Origin: Okeania sp. SIO1I7
GTDB taxonomy: Bacteria; Cyanobacteriota; Cyanobacteriia; Cyanobacteriales; Microcoleaceae
Length of the DNA: 64,000 bases
NCBI GenBank assembly: GCA_010672585.1
Contig: JAAHGF010000013.1
Location: forward strand, 60,328-124,327
Direction: 5' to 3'
In this document: positions 35,005 through 42,952 of the stretch, one piece after another
How positions within the stretch are numbered: the stretch's first letter is position 1
Layout of the letters: every line of letters starts with the position of its first letter
Notes under the pieces: generated by a model
The model's input: only the letters and a program-made list of their open reading frames with translations
Told to the model about the DNA's origin: nothing
Database searches by the model: none
Translations under genes and position numbers: made by a program

Positions 35005-35718
35005 ATGTCTATCAATATAGCCTTGGCTCCTGATTGGACTAACCGAGTGGCCAAGAACTACTCTCAAATTAAGCAAATCTTTGAAACTATTGATGCTCAT
35101 AGCTGTCCATACTCTTATAACTTTCATCTACATACAATTTACTCGGATGGACAGTTAAAACCTGAGAGTTTGATAGAACAAGCAATTGCGATCGGCCTTA
35201 AAGGTTTGGCCATTACCGATCATCATACTGTTGCTGGTTATCAAGTAGCTAAAAGTTGGTTAGAAAATTGGAAATCTACTAATGGAGACTGCGAGCGTTT
35301 AGCGCCAATTCTGTGGAGTGGAGTAGAAATTAACGCCAACTTAATTAATATTGAAGTACATATTCTAGGCTATGGTTTTAACCCAGAACACCCAATTCTA
35401 CAGCCTTATTTGACAGGAAAAGCTACTAAAGGTCAAGAATATCAAGCGGATAATGTTATTGCTGCTATTCAACAAGCTGGTGGTTTGGCCGTACTTGCTC
35501 ATCCCTGTCGTTATAAGCGTTCTGCTACCGATCTAATCAAAGCAGCAGCTAAGTTAGGTATTGATGGTGTAGAAACTTACTACGGTTACACTCATACTAA
35601 ACCCTGGTATCCTAGCCCAAAACAAACTGAACAAGTGAAAAAACTCAGTGCTACTTATGGTCTACTTAATACCTGTGGTACTGATACTCATGGAAAAAAT
35701 CTTTTAGTACGTTTATAG
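35005..35718 (+). CDS. PHP-domain metal-dependent phosphoesterase
   Basis: The 237 residues carry the PHP metal ligands in order: NFHLHTIYSDGQ (about 45-56), AITDHHTVAG (about 71-80), GVEINA (Glu), EVHILGYG (His), LAHPCRYK (His) and CGTDTHGKN (Asp, His). Such trinuclear phosphoesterases act on nucleotides, nucleic acids or histidinol phosphate; the substrate is unknown. The product ends in LLVRL soon after the last ligand, so it is compact. A GGGTGGG...CCCACCC inverted repeat directly follows the stop and may act as terminator. Confidence 0.85.
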   Translation: MSINIALAPDWTNRVAKNYSQIKQIFETIDAHSCPYSYNFHLHTIYSDGQLKPESLIEQAIAIGLKGLAITDHHTVAGYQVAKSWLENWKSTNGDCERLAPILWSGVEINANLINIEVHILGYGFNPEHPILQPYLTGKATKGQEYQADNVIAAIQQAGGLAVLAHPCRYKRSATDLIKAAAKLGIDGVETYYGYTHTKPWYPSPKQTEQVKKLSATYGLLNTCGTDTHGKNLLVRL

Positions 35719-35929
35719 GGTGGGAATACCTCTACCCCACCCCAATAGTTAATTAAAGCTGTATTGACATACTCCTGACTTTGCACTTAGGCAAAACTGT
35801 AGAATTTAATCCGCGTGCGGAGTCACTGTTTATACACCAGGGTCTTCTACCTGTATTTTTGTTAGACTTGTTGCTTATTCTATTATGAACTTCCTTTACT
35901 AGAGTTCACGGAAATTATTACTGTTTCTG

Positions 35930-36178
35930 TTGACATACTCCCGACGTTGCCCATAGCGCGACAACGCGGGATTCTTACATTATGAAAAAAAATGACCGCT
36001 GTTTTAACAGAGGTGATGTCCTCCCCCTGTGTTGACGTTGATAATAACATGCATACCTCCTAGCTTGTCAAGGATATAGGAAGGTTTTATTTGTGGAGGT
36101 ATCCGACTTTTTGCCCAGGCTTTCCCATCCCTCCGCTCCCCTGACCGAGAGCGCGGGACTTCCCACCAGGGAAGTTAA
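35930..36178 (-). mobile_element. tnpB-less IS605-type element (PATE-like relic)
   Basis: On the minus strand it starts with TTCCCTGGTGGGAAGTCCCG and GGGATGGGAAAGCCTGGGCA, like the left end of the element at 10785. It ends with ACGTCGGGAGTATGTCAACA, like that element's right end. Between them only a trace of a tnpB C-terminus remains (GGGGGAGGACATCACCTCTG). It is a non-autonomous miniature of the 10.8-kb family. Confidence 0.75.
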
Positions 36179-36227
36179 ATTGAATTGCCAGGCCTCTTTA
36201 TTTTAGTTAAAGGGGTCTGCTGTTTTT

Positions 36228-36347
36228 TTAGCTTCCATTTGCTATCATGATTGTTGTCACAAGCATTACCCCAAAGCTCATTAGCAACAAAACAATTCCT
36301 AGAGATATTGATTGGCCAAGATGTAATGATGATTTTGATACTCTCAT
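36228..36347 (-). CDS. putative 39-residue single-pass membrane peptide
   Basis: On the minus strand an ATG at 36347 opens MRVSKSSLHLGQSISLGIVL followed by LLMSFGVMLVTTIMIANGS and a stop. A basic/polar N-terminus of about 13 residues precedes one hydrophobic helix of about 22 residues, as in small photosystem, NDH or stress peptides. It does not match any of the PSI, PSII, cytochrome b6f or NDH subunits I can recall. No strong ribosome binding site precedes it, so it may be chance. Confidence 0.4.
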   Translation of the reverse strand: MRVSKSSLHLGQSISLGIVLLLMSFGVMLVTTIMIANGS

Positions 36348-36716
36348 AATTTTTGTAAAAGTTTTTTAAATTGATGTATTCAGGATAACAGGTGTTGTAA
36401 GAATTCGAGGCAAATATTAATATTTTGTGATTAAACGTATATTTTCTTTATATTAATCTCACCAATTTTTCATCTTGATTTCCACTATTCAACTAGAAAA
36501 CTAAGAAGAGCGAGTGAGATCAAATCTATTTATAGCAGTTTTGGAGTTGATGAGATACAAAGTTTTACGAGTTTAGGAAATAGGGAATTAGAGTTTTCCT
36601 AACTTATGCAAGAAATCTAATTATTTTGGCCAAGGACAAAAGTAGTGGGAGCAAGATGCTCCCACGAAGTGCCGTTGTTCATCCTCTTCTACCATTACAC
36701 GAGCAGGACTATCATA

Positions 36717-37409
36717 TTATTTAGTTAACCCATGTTCTAGAGCATAACGAACTAATTCTGTGCGGCTGTTTGTACCAGTTTTAGTAAATAGTCTACTCAC
36801 ATACTTTTCTACGTTGCGGACACTGGTGTTTAGGTCTCTAGCTATTTCTTTATTCATTAGTCCTCTAGCTACTAAATCTAAAACACTTTGTTCTCTTGGG
36901 GTTAAATCTATTTTAATTGGTGATGGGGTTTGAGCGATCGTATTTTTACCCATTAACATGGCTTTAATTTCGGCAATTTGACCTGCTAAAACAGCGATAT
37001 CTGAAGTATTTTCACCTTCATTCGTGGTTTTTGCTACCATTCTACGTTCTAATAAATTTTCGACTATAGCTACTAACTCTTCAGGATCGAAGGGTTTAGA
37101 AAGGTAAGCATCACAACCTGCTTGATAACCTTGAATGCGGTCTGTAGTCATTCCTTTGGCTGTCAAGAATACTACTGGTAAAGCTTTAAATCTTGGATCT
37201 TCTCGTAATTTTTGTAGAAATTGATAGCCATCTATTTGAGGCATCATAATATCTGTAATCACTAAGTCAGGTAAATATGATTGTAGGATATCCCATCCTT
37301 CATTGGCATTACTAGCAACGTCTACATTAAATCCACTATCTTCTAAATAAGCTTGTACGGCTTCCCGTAATCCTGGTTCATCATCCACTAATAATATTTT
37401 TCCTGACAT
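36717..37409 (-). CDS. NarL/LuxR-type response regulator (Ycf29-like)
   Basis: The start at 37409 (MSGKILLVDDEPGLREAV) is preferred because the receiver begins there; a start at 37460 would add 17 residues. The receiver shows the acidic pair DDE, the phosphoryl-acceptor Asp in LPDLVITDIMMPQ, Thr in VVFLTAKG and Lys in YLSKPFDP. After a linker, a LuxR helix-turn-helix follows: LTPREQSVLDLVARGLMNKE, then VSRLFTKTGTNSRTELVRYA. It resembles the plastid/cyanobacterial Ycf29 line. No sensor kinase is next to it. Confidence 0.87.
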   Translation of the reverse strand: MSGKILLVDDEPGLREAVQAYLEDSGFNVDVASNANEGWDILQSYLPDLVITDIMMPQIDGYQFLQKLREDPRFKALPVVFLTAKGMTTDRIQGYQAGCDAYLSKPFDPEELVAIVENLLERRMVAKTTNEGENTSDIAVLAGQIAEIKAMLMGKNTIAQTPSPIKIDLTPREQSVLDLVARGLMNKEIARDLNTSVRNVEKYVSRLFTKTGTNSRTELVRYALEHGLTK

Positions 37410-37460
37410 TTTTAATTTTTCCTCTAGCACATTTTCGGCTTGAATTGTTTGAGATATCAT

Positions 37461-37883
37461 AATTTATTTTAGTTTTACTACTTTTTTATAATTTAGCTAA
37501 TTTTCATTATTAAAGGGGTGAAAATAATATAAGGTTAACAATACTTGATTAAAATTTGTTTTTGTGGTATTGCGCTGTGCGCAGGCAACAGGCAACAGCG
37601 GTGCGACCCCGCGACGACGCCAGTCGCAAGGGAATGCTGACCAAGAGAGGGAATGCGCACTCCTGTGAGGCAACAGCTCATCTGGGGGAATAAAAAACCG
37701 ATAATATGAGGCTTTTAGCTATTGAACAGTTCTTGTAATTTGTACATAAGCCAGCGCATATTGCTATGTCTAGTTATCTTTGTTGGTTTGGTTGAGGAAG
37801 AAAACCCATTACTTATAAAAGTCTTTGGGTTTCACTCCGTCTAACTCAACCTACCTGCTAATTAGCTGAAAACTGTTTTACAC
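37461..37883. other. intergenic region with shared GC-rich module
   Basis: It contains a 41-base GC-rich module (37597-37637), inverted relative to an exact copy within the MITE at 4279-4319, embedded in CAGGCAACAGGCAACAGC tandems. The rest is AT-rich. No gene. Confidence 0.5.
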
Positions 37884-38741
37884 CTAACATCTAATTTGGG
37901 AGCGATCAGTCAAAATTTCATAACCAGTATTTGTTACTAATACTGTATGCTCAAACTGAGCTGAAAGAGAATTATCAACAGTAACAGCAGTCCATTTATC
38001 GGATAAAATTCGTGTAAACCTAGAACCAGCATTCAGAATTGGTTCAATAGCTAAAGTCATACCTGCTCTTAGTTTTACATTTGGCAAACTGTTAGTTCTA
38101 GAGTTAAAAACTGAAGGTTCTTCGTGTAAATTTCTCCCCACACCATGACCTGTAAATTCTTCGACTATACGAAAACCATTTGCTTCTACATGATCTTGAA
38201 TAGCTCCTGCAAGATCGAGTAGATAAGCACCAGCTTTTACTTGTTGGATACCTTTATACATTGCTTCTTCTGCTACACGAATTAGTTTGGCTGCTTCAGG
38301 AGCAACTTCAACTACGCCAATAGTAATACAAGAGTCTCCATGAAATTCTTGATAGTAAGCTCCTGTATCTACTTTTAAAACATCGCCAACTCGAATAACT
38401 TTTTTCTTACTAGGAATACCATGGACAACTTCGTTATTTATGCAAGCACAAATAGAGCCAGGAAAACCATGATAACCTTTAAAACTTGGTGTTGCTCCCA
38501 TTTCTCGAATGCGTTTTTCTGCATAAGCATCTAGGTCAGCAGTTGTCATTCCTGGTTTAACAATCAGAGAAATTTCTTTGAGTACTGTTGCGACTATTTT
38601 ACAGGATTGTCGCATAATTTCTATTTCTCGTTGAGATTTTATTTCTATTCCTCGACGTTGTTTTTTCTTAACAGTAGGACGTGGTTTAGGTTTTGCTGGA
38701 GCTGCAAGTATATTACTAAAAATGTTCATGTTTTCTGACAA
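37884..38741 (-). CDS. map: type I methionyl aminopeptidase
   Basis: The 285 residues include a variable Lys-rich N-terminus of about 32 residues and then the pita-bread fold. The metal ligands are in [20 protein letters not shown] (two Asp), [14 protein letters not shown] (His), MTLAIEPI (Glu) and [10 protein letters not shown] (Glu). [20 protein letters not shown] carries the substrate-side His. It removes initiator Met from nascent proteins. The N-terminal extension exceeds that of E. coli Map (264) and is typical of one cyanobacterial paralogue, so a second map may exist elsewhere. Confidence 0.93.
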   Translation of the reverse strand: MSENMNIFSNILAAPAKPKPRPTVKKKQRRGIEIKSQREIEIMRQSCKIVATVLKEISLIVKPGMTTADLDAYAEKRIREMGATPSFKGYHGFPGSICACINNEVVHGIPSKKKVIRVGDVLKVDTGAYYQEFHGDSCITIGVVEVAPEAAKLIRVAEEAMYKGIQQVKAGAYLLDLAGAIQDHVEANGFRIVEEFTGHGVGRNLHEEPSVFNSRTNSLPNVKLRAGMTLAIEPILNAGSRFTRILSDKWTAVTVDNSLSAQFEHTVLVTNTGYEILTDRSQIRC

Positions 38742-39469
38742 GTTGTTAAATATTATCTATGATATCTTAAAGTCTAGGTATAACTAAAGTCAAATGTTAA
38801 ATATATACCTGAACCTAGACAAGATAAATTGAGAATATTTTAACCAAACTTGGAATTGATAGATTGAGTTTTTTTTGACTACAATATTATGAAATTATTG
38901 GTTTACTTGCTTTTTTTTGATGATATAGTTTTTTCCCATGAGATGTAAATCTAGATAGAGTTTTTTCTAAGAAAAAAAGCTAGCCGACTGATTACCGAAT
39001 AATTAAGGTTTAAAGCCTCTCTTTTGAAGAAGAAAAGCGGTCGTTTGCTTTTGCTTCGCAAAACTGGCGTAACGCAACGCTGACGCGAAACGCGACAGCG
39101 GAACGGAGTTCTCTCTTTTGAGCTTCCCGTAGGGTGGGATGGCGAGGTATCCTCGCTAGCCGACCATCGACTTGAAAAGAAGAGGTAATTGTTAATTATT
39201 AATTATTAATTATTAATTGTTGAATTTATATCCTTATATTTGCTACTATTTAATGCTGTTTTATCTCCTCTACTATTCCCTATTTCCTTTTTAATCGTAC
39301 TTGTTTTCGACATCTTAGATAAAAACACTATAGCGTTTCTCAGTAAGCGTGAGGTGCACTCTTGTCTTTACTTCACTATTACCTTCCGGAGCTGTTGCCT
39401 AAAGCCTAGAGTTTTGTACCTCACTCTTTTTGGGAATTGCTATATATCTACTCTTAATTTTTAATAATT
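38742..39469. other. intergenic region with AT-bounded repeat
   Basis: Between map and the PepSY gene, 38994-39222 is an AT-bounded repeat. A 74-codon open frame from 39240 is hydrophobic at first but overlaps AT-rich repeat borders and was not accepted. The remainder is AT-rich. Confidence 0.5.
38994..39222 (-). repeat. AT-bounded dispersed repeat with GC-rich module
   Basis: The ends ACCGAATAATTAAGGTTTAA and TAATTGTTAATTATTAATTA enclose GCGGTCGTTTGCTTTTGC and GGGTGGGATGGCGAGG. It includes the 76-base module (39036-39111) that is identical, in inverse orientation, to 29038-29113. Confidence 0.75.
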
Positions 39470-39784
39470 CTATGATTCTACTGTAGTTGTTTTTGATTCT
39501 GTATTTTGCTTGGGTTTCTTTTGATTAAATAAGCCACTCATAATAATACCTGTTACTAACATCCAGATTAATCCGATACCATTTAGGAGTACATAAAAAG
39601 GTTTAATGTCTTCTCCAAGAAATCCAGCTTCGTGAATTACCATTAAAATGTGTGCCTGGTCTTTGGATAAACCAAACCAATTTCTACCAAGTCGGTAAGC
39701 TATTCCTGTAATGGTAGTGACAAATAATGGTAGAAAAACTATTGGAGCGAGTATTTTATGTAATTTACGGAATGTTTGTTTCAT
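39470..39784 (-). CDS. PepSY-like small membrane protein
   Basis: The protein is 104 residues. MKQTFRKLHKILAPIVFLPL opens into a first transmembrane helix (about 11-29). A loop with LSKDQAHILMVIHEAGFLG resembles the PepSY-TM family, and a second helix follows (about 66-86, LLNGIGLIWMLVTGIIMSG). The C-terminal 18 residues are polar. The RKLHK...HEAGFLG pattern suggests a truncated relative of PepSY-TM iron or peptidase-linked proteins. The function is unknown. Confidence 0.65.
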   Translation of the reverse strand: MKQTFRKLHKILAPIVFLPLFVTTITGIAYRLGRNWFGLSKDQAHILMVIHEAGFLGEDIKPFYVLLNGIGLIWMLVTGIIMSGLFNQKKPKQNTESKTTTVES

Positions 39785-39933
39785 AATTTCCTTTAAAGTT
39801 TAAAATTACCAGGAATGAAGTAAAGTATGTGACCCTTTGCTTTGTGGTATTTTTTTCTAGAAGCAATACTGTCACATACAACAATAATTGAATTCTGCAT
39901 TTTTAAAACCTTTAGAGCATTGTGCAATGTATT

Positions 39934-40371
39934 CTAAGGATTTAACTTTCTAATAAATTCTAGAGGTAAACCATCACAGTCAGCAATAAAAGCAACTTCA
40001 TAAACATTATTTCCAATCATTTGTTGAGTAGGTTCTAAAAGAATTTTCAATGGCTGAAACATTTCTGGTTGTGCTGCAGCAGTCGCATCAAATTGCTGTT
40101 TTAAATCATTTAACCAACCAGGTAAATCTGTAGTATTTTGAGTCAAATCAAACGATAAATGATAATATCCAACATAATGCTCGTCCCCAAAAGCATCAGG
40201 AGCAGGTTTTGGTTGGGGAATTTCAATCAGTTCAATTCTGCCATTTAATCCCTCCATCCAACAAGCTAAAGTATAGCCTGTACTAAAGCGTTCGCAGACT
40301 GTAAAACCTAATTGTTCATAGAAAGCGATCGCCCGATGAATATTGGCTGTCCGAATCGAGGCATGGTGCAT
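39934..40371 (-). CDS. VOC family (glyoxalase-like) protein
   Basis: The 145 residues form two beta-alpha-beta-beta-beta halves. MHHASIRTANIHRAIAFYEQ begins the first with the metal-binding His. HLSFDLTQNTTDLPGWL begins the second, and EVAFIADCDGLPLEFI ends with the usual Glu. Members are lyases, dioxygenases or resistance proteins, and the substrate cannot be inferred. The gene stands alone; an internal GCGATCGC (HIP1) site is present. Confidence 0.82.
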   Translation of the reverse strand: MHHASIRTANIHRAIAFYEQLGFTVCERFSTGYTLACWMEGLNGRIELIEIPQPKPAPDAFGDEHYVGYYHLSFDLTQNTTDLPGWLNDLKQQFDATAAAQPEMFQPLKILLEPTQQMIGNNVYEVAFIADCDGLPLEFIRKLNP

Positions 40372-40690
40372 TCTAGTTTAATATTTTTAACCTGATTTTC
40401 AGTATTAATTTTACACCAAATAGAACCAAGCTAATACCAATTTATTTTGGCAATAAAAAAGATAACTTTTAAACAGAAAAGGGAAATACTTTTCAACTAT
40501 CAACCATATTCAATCAATCAATATTTATCTTTTCTTTTGCGGGTTTAATACCCCACCGTCTACACAGTGCTGAAAATTGTTTGGGGTTTGTACACACAAA
40601 GTGGCCTGTCGAAGACTATCCATAAGCAAAGCAGTTTTTCCTTCAGCATAGCTGCCTTCTTCAAGGTATCCAATGTAAATGCTGAATAGC
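40372..40690. other. intergenic region
   Basis: About 320 AT-rich bases. A G/C-richer stretch (40550-40660) has no long open frame with protein character on either strand and could be a gene relic. Nothing was identified. Confidence 0.35.
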
Positions 40691-41215
40691 TTATTCAAAC
40701 AATCGAAAATAGGGATATCGAACGGGTACTCCTGCTTCTTGATCCAATTGAAAATTGATTACTTCCCAGCAAGGTTCATCCTTGGGGTCGGGACTAAATT
40801 CTACAGGTAAACCATAAAGTTTGGGCTTACAGGAAGAGTCTGAATTAGAACGCCAGGGGGTGCTACGTTCCAAATAGGTACTAACTAAGTCCTGATATCT
40901 TTGAGCAATAATCACACGAGTAGCTCTATATCCTTGAGTATAAAGTCGATCCAGAGCTTCATGGATTTCAAACCTAATACCGTCGGGATGAGTATGTTGC
41001 CGATACCACTCATCATTCCATAAACGCCAGTGACGGCCAGACTGAAGATGATACAACTCACCAGTATTTGGGTCAACCTCAAAAGCTCCATGACGAGGAC
41101 ATAAATAAGTATCTGTCAAGGTGAGAGCTGGTATGGCCTGGCGACAGTGAGGACACTGAATTTCAGGGCCAAACATTGGATATTGGAGGGCAGGATTAAT
41201 AGAGAATTGGGTCAT
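40691..41215 (-). CDS. cyanobacterial conserved protein with zinc-ribbon N-terminus (TIGR02652-like)
   Basis: The protein is 174 residues. The N-terminal PEIQCPHCRQAIPALTLTDT and YLCPRHGAFEVDP give a CxxC...CxxH zinc-ribbon-like site. WRLWNDEWYRQHTHPDGIRF and RATRVIIAQRYQDLVSTYLE follow, with a Trp/Tyr-rich conserved centre. From memory this matches a family of unknown function found only in cyanobacteria (TIGR02652). It is not near genes that hint at a role. Confidence 0.68.
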   Translation of the reverse strand: MTQFSINPALQYPMFGPEIQCPHCRQAIPALTLTDTYLCPRHGAFEVDPNTGELYHLQSGRHWRLWNDEWYRQHTHPDGIRFEIHEALDRLYTQGYRATRVIIAQRYQDLVSTYLERSTPWRSNSDSSCKPKLYGLPVEFSPDPKDEPCWEVINFQLDQEAGVPVRYPYFRLFE

Positions 41216-41395
41216 AGTTTCTAGAGAACTGTGGTGACTTAATTATAGTTAGCTTGGTCAAATAATCTGAGTCTAATAGCTATAGGATTGTTACAAAAAA
41301 AACGTGCAGTTGAAAGCCAAGCGGCTTTAGCCCTTGGATGAAAACAAGTTGTGGGAATTTATTCCCAAGTATCCCAAAACGTGAGATAATACCAA
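41216..41395. other. intergenic region before the structured RNA candidate
   Basis: AT-rich, with a TGGGAATTTATTCCCA palindrome near 41351-41367. It adjoins the structured RNA candidate that follows. Confidence 0.4.
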
Positions 41396-41770
41396 TTAAT
41401 GCAAGTAAGAACAAGGTTTGTCCCATAGACTCTTTGCTAGTAGGGGTGAAACTCCTGTCGGGAAGAAACTAGTAGCATGGTTCTACCAAGACTAAGGCAC
41501 AGACAAACAGGCAGCAAGGATAGGGATTTATACCTCGATCATAAGTGTAAAACCACTCTGAAAGCGAGACAAAAGTAAGGGCGATTTATGTGGCATTCTT
41601 GTCAGCATATTTGAGTCTGTAGGTGGTTTTTGACTACCACCACTGGAAAAAATTAATCAAGTCCAGTGACAGCTAGTAGCCTTTCAGAATCGTGTTTTTC
41701 AACCGATTCGGAACAACTGCTTAGAATAACCCGTACTTTAGTCGGGTGAGAAGTCAATAAAGTACTACAT
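41396..41770 (+). ncRNA. candidate large structured RNA, possibly ORF-less HEARO/IscB omega-RNA
   Basis: No gene lies here, yet the sequence is dense in nested helices. CTAGT/ACTAG (41437-41472) encloses AGGGGTGAAACTCCT, then CGGGAAGAAAC. GGTGGT/ACCACC is near 41622-41642. CACTGGA/TCCAGTG (41641-41668) is perfect, as are GAATCG/CGATTC (41686-41709) and ACCCG/CGGGT (41729-41746). GAAA-rich joints like GTGAAACTCC and GGGAAGAAAC recall, from memory, HEARO RNAs of cyanobacteria, the omega-RNAs of IscB. No IscB follows; the next gene is a gamma-carbonic anhydrase. The identity is a hypothesis; the structured character is directly visible. Confidence 0.5.
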
Positions 41771-41980
41771 CAAACTCTTAATTTATATTATGGGGTATTA
41801 CCCCCGAATGGTAATACCTATCTCTGCAATTATGGTATTTAATGATGCAAATATCTGCGTAATTTGTTAGTCACTTCAATATTTCCAGATTTAATTTTTT
41901 AGGTTACCGACAGTTTCCTGGCTGAATTCTTTTTTGATAAAATTCCAATCAAGCAAACATCACTAATATTAACGAAGATC

Positions 41981-42541
41981 ATGTCAAATCAGCCCTCTTT
42001 TTGGCCTCCTCCAGATTTGTCCCAAGCTGCTTTTGTGGCAGATAACGCTGTAGTTATGGGTGTTGTTGAAGTAGGAGTGGGAGCTAGTATTTGGTATGGA
42101 GCTGTTGTCCGGGGTGATGTAGAAGGGATTATGATTGGAGACCATAGTAATGTCCAGGATGGGGCAGTGCTTCATGGAGACCCTGGTTTAGTAACTGTTT
42201 TGGAAGATCATGTGACAATTGGACATCGAGCTGTGATTCACTCAGCTCATATAGAAAAAGGTTGTTTGATTGGCATTGGAGCTGTAATTTTGGATGGCGT
42301 GCGGGTAGGAGCAGGTAGTATTGTGGGAGCTGGGTCTATTGTCACTAAGGATATACCGCCATTGTCTCTGGTAGTAGGAGTACCTGCAAAAAAAGTTAGG
42401 GATATTTCAGAGTCAGAGGCTGCTAATTTAATTGAACACGCTCAACGTTATGAAAAGTTAGCTTTAGTCCACGCTGGCAAGGGAACTGATGTTGGATTTA
42501 CCAAGTCAAGTCAAAAGTCAAAAGTCAAAAGTCAAAAGTGA
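41981..42541 (+). CDS. gamma-class carbonic anhydrase-like left-handed beta-helix protein
   Basis: The 186 residues are built of hexapeptide turns: ASIWYGAVVRGDVEGIMIGD, NVQDGAVLHGDPG, HVTIGHRAVIHSAHIEKGCL and then SIVGAGSIVTKD. The histidines in VLHGD and IGHRAVIHSA are the zinc ligands of gamma-carbonic anhydrases of the CamH/YrdA type. A carboxysome or NDH-1 role is possible but not shown. The last 11 residues, SSQKSKVKSQK, come from an AAGTCAAA tandem repeat that replaces the natural end of the gene. Confidence 0.85.
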   Translation: MSNQPSFWPPPDLSQAAFVADNAVVMGVVEVGVGASIWYGAVVRGDVEGIMIGDHSNVQDGAVLHGDPGLVTVLEDHVTIGHRAVIHSAHIEKGCLIGIGAVILDGVRVGAGSIVGAGSIVTKDIPPLSLVVGVPAKKVRDISESEAANLIEHAQRYEKLALVHAGKGTDVGFTKSSQKSKVKSQK

Positions 42542-42726
42542 GTTTGAAGATAATATTATTGAAGCAAGATAATCAACCTTTTTCCTCTTTCCTTGTTGGT
42601 TCTTCCTTTCTTGGTAAATGCTGCGCAAACCAGTGAAAAGAGTTAAAAATTTTGCTCAAAAAACTTAATTTTAGATTAAGATTATAAGAAATGATAAATC
42701 TTTAAAAATCTTCAGGAGGGGAGTAA

Positions 42727-42852
42727 ATGGAATTTGACTTTCGTTTGTTAATCGTTCTATTACCTATAATTGCTGCTGGTGGCTGGGCGGTATACAATAT
42801 TGGAGCTTTAGCCATTCAACAAGTGCAAAAGTTCTTAAACAAAGAAACTTAG
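42727..42852 (+). CDS. psbY: photosystem II protein PsbY
   Basis: This 41-residue product, [19 protein letters not shown] then [19 protein letters not shown], has one transmembrane helix followed by the WAVYNIG and QQVQKFLN motifs typical of cyanobacterial PsbY. It is a peripheral single-helix subunit near cytochrome b559. A strong AGGAGG lies 6 bases before the ATG. A classic terminator follows, so the gene is probably transcribed alone. Confidence 0.88.
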   Translation: MEFDFRLLIVLLPIIAAGGWAVYNIGALAIQQVQKFLNKET

Positions 42853-42876
42853 ATTCAACCTCAACTCTTTGCTAAA

Positions 42877-42915
42877 AAGCCGACTGTTTCTTACACTTAG
42901 ACAACAGTCGGTATT
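42877..42915 (+). terminator. rho-independent terminator of psbY
   Basis: AAGCCGACTGTT and AACAGTCGGT pair in a 10-bp stem with a 12-base loop, and a TATTTTATT tract follows. It lies 25 bases after the psbY stop. Confidence 0.85.
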
Positions 42916-42952
42916 TTATTGATTAATTTTATGCAAAATTTAGGAGTAATAT

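Larger units (their letters stand above)
35719..36716. other. intergenic region with IS605 relic and a possible small gene
   Basis: About 1 kb: a GGGTGGG...CCCACCC hairpin after the PHP gene, a decayed IS605-type end (TTGACATACTCCTGAC near 35763), the tnpB-less element (35930-36178) and a possible 39-residue peptide gene (36228-36347). The remainder is AT-rich and without evident features. Confidence 0.6.

Noticed and set aside
39240..39464. 74-codon ORF between map and the PepSY gene
   Set aside because: It lies against the AT-bounded repeat and shows no recognisable pattern or start context, though a short hydrophobic protein cannot be fully excluded.
41396..41770. RNase P RNA, tmRNA or group II intron domain V for the structured region
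   Set aside because: The conserved strings of those RNAs that I know are absent.
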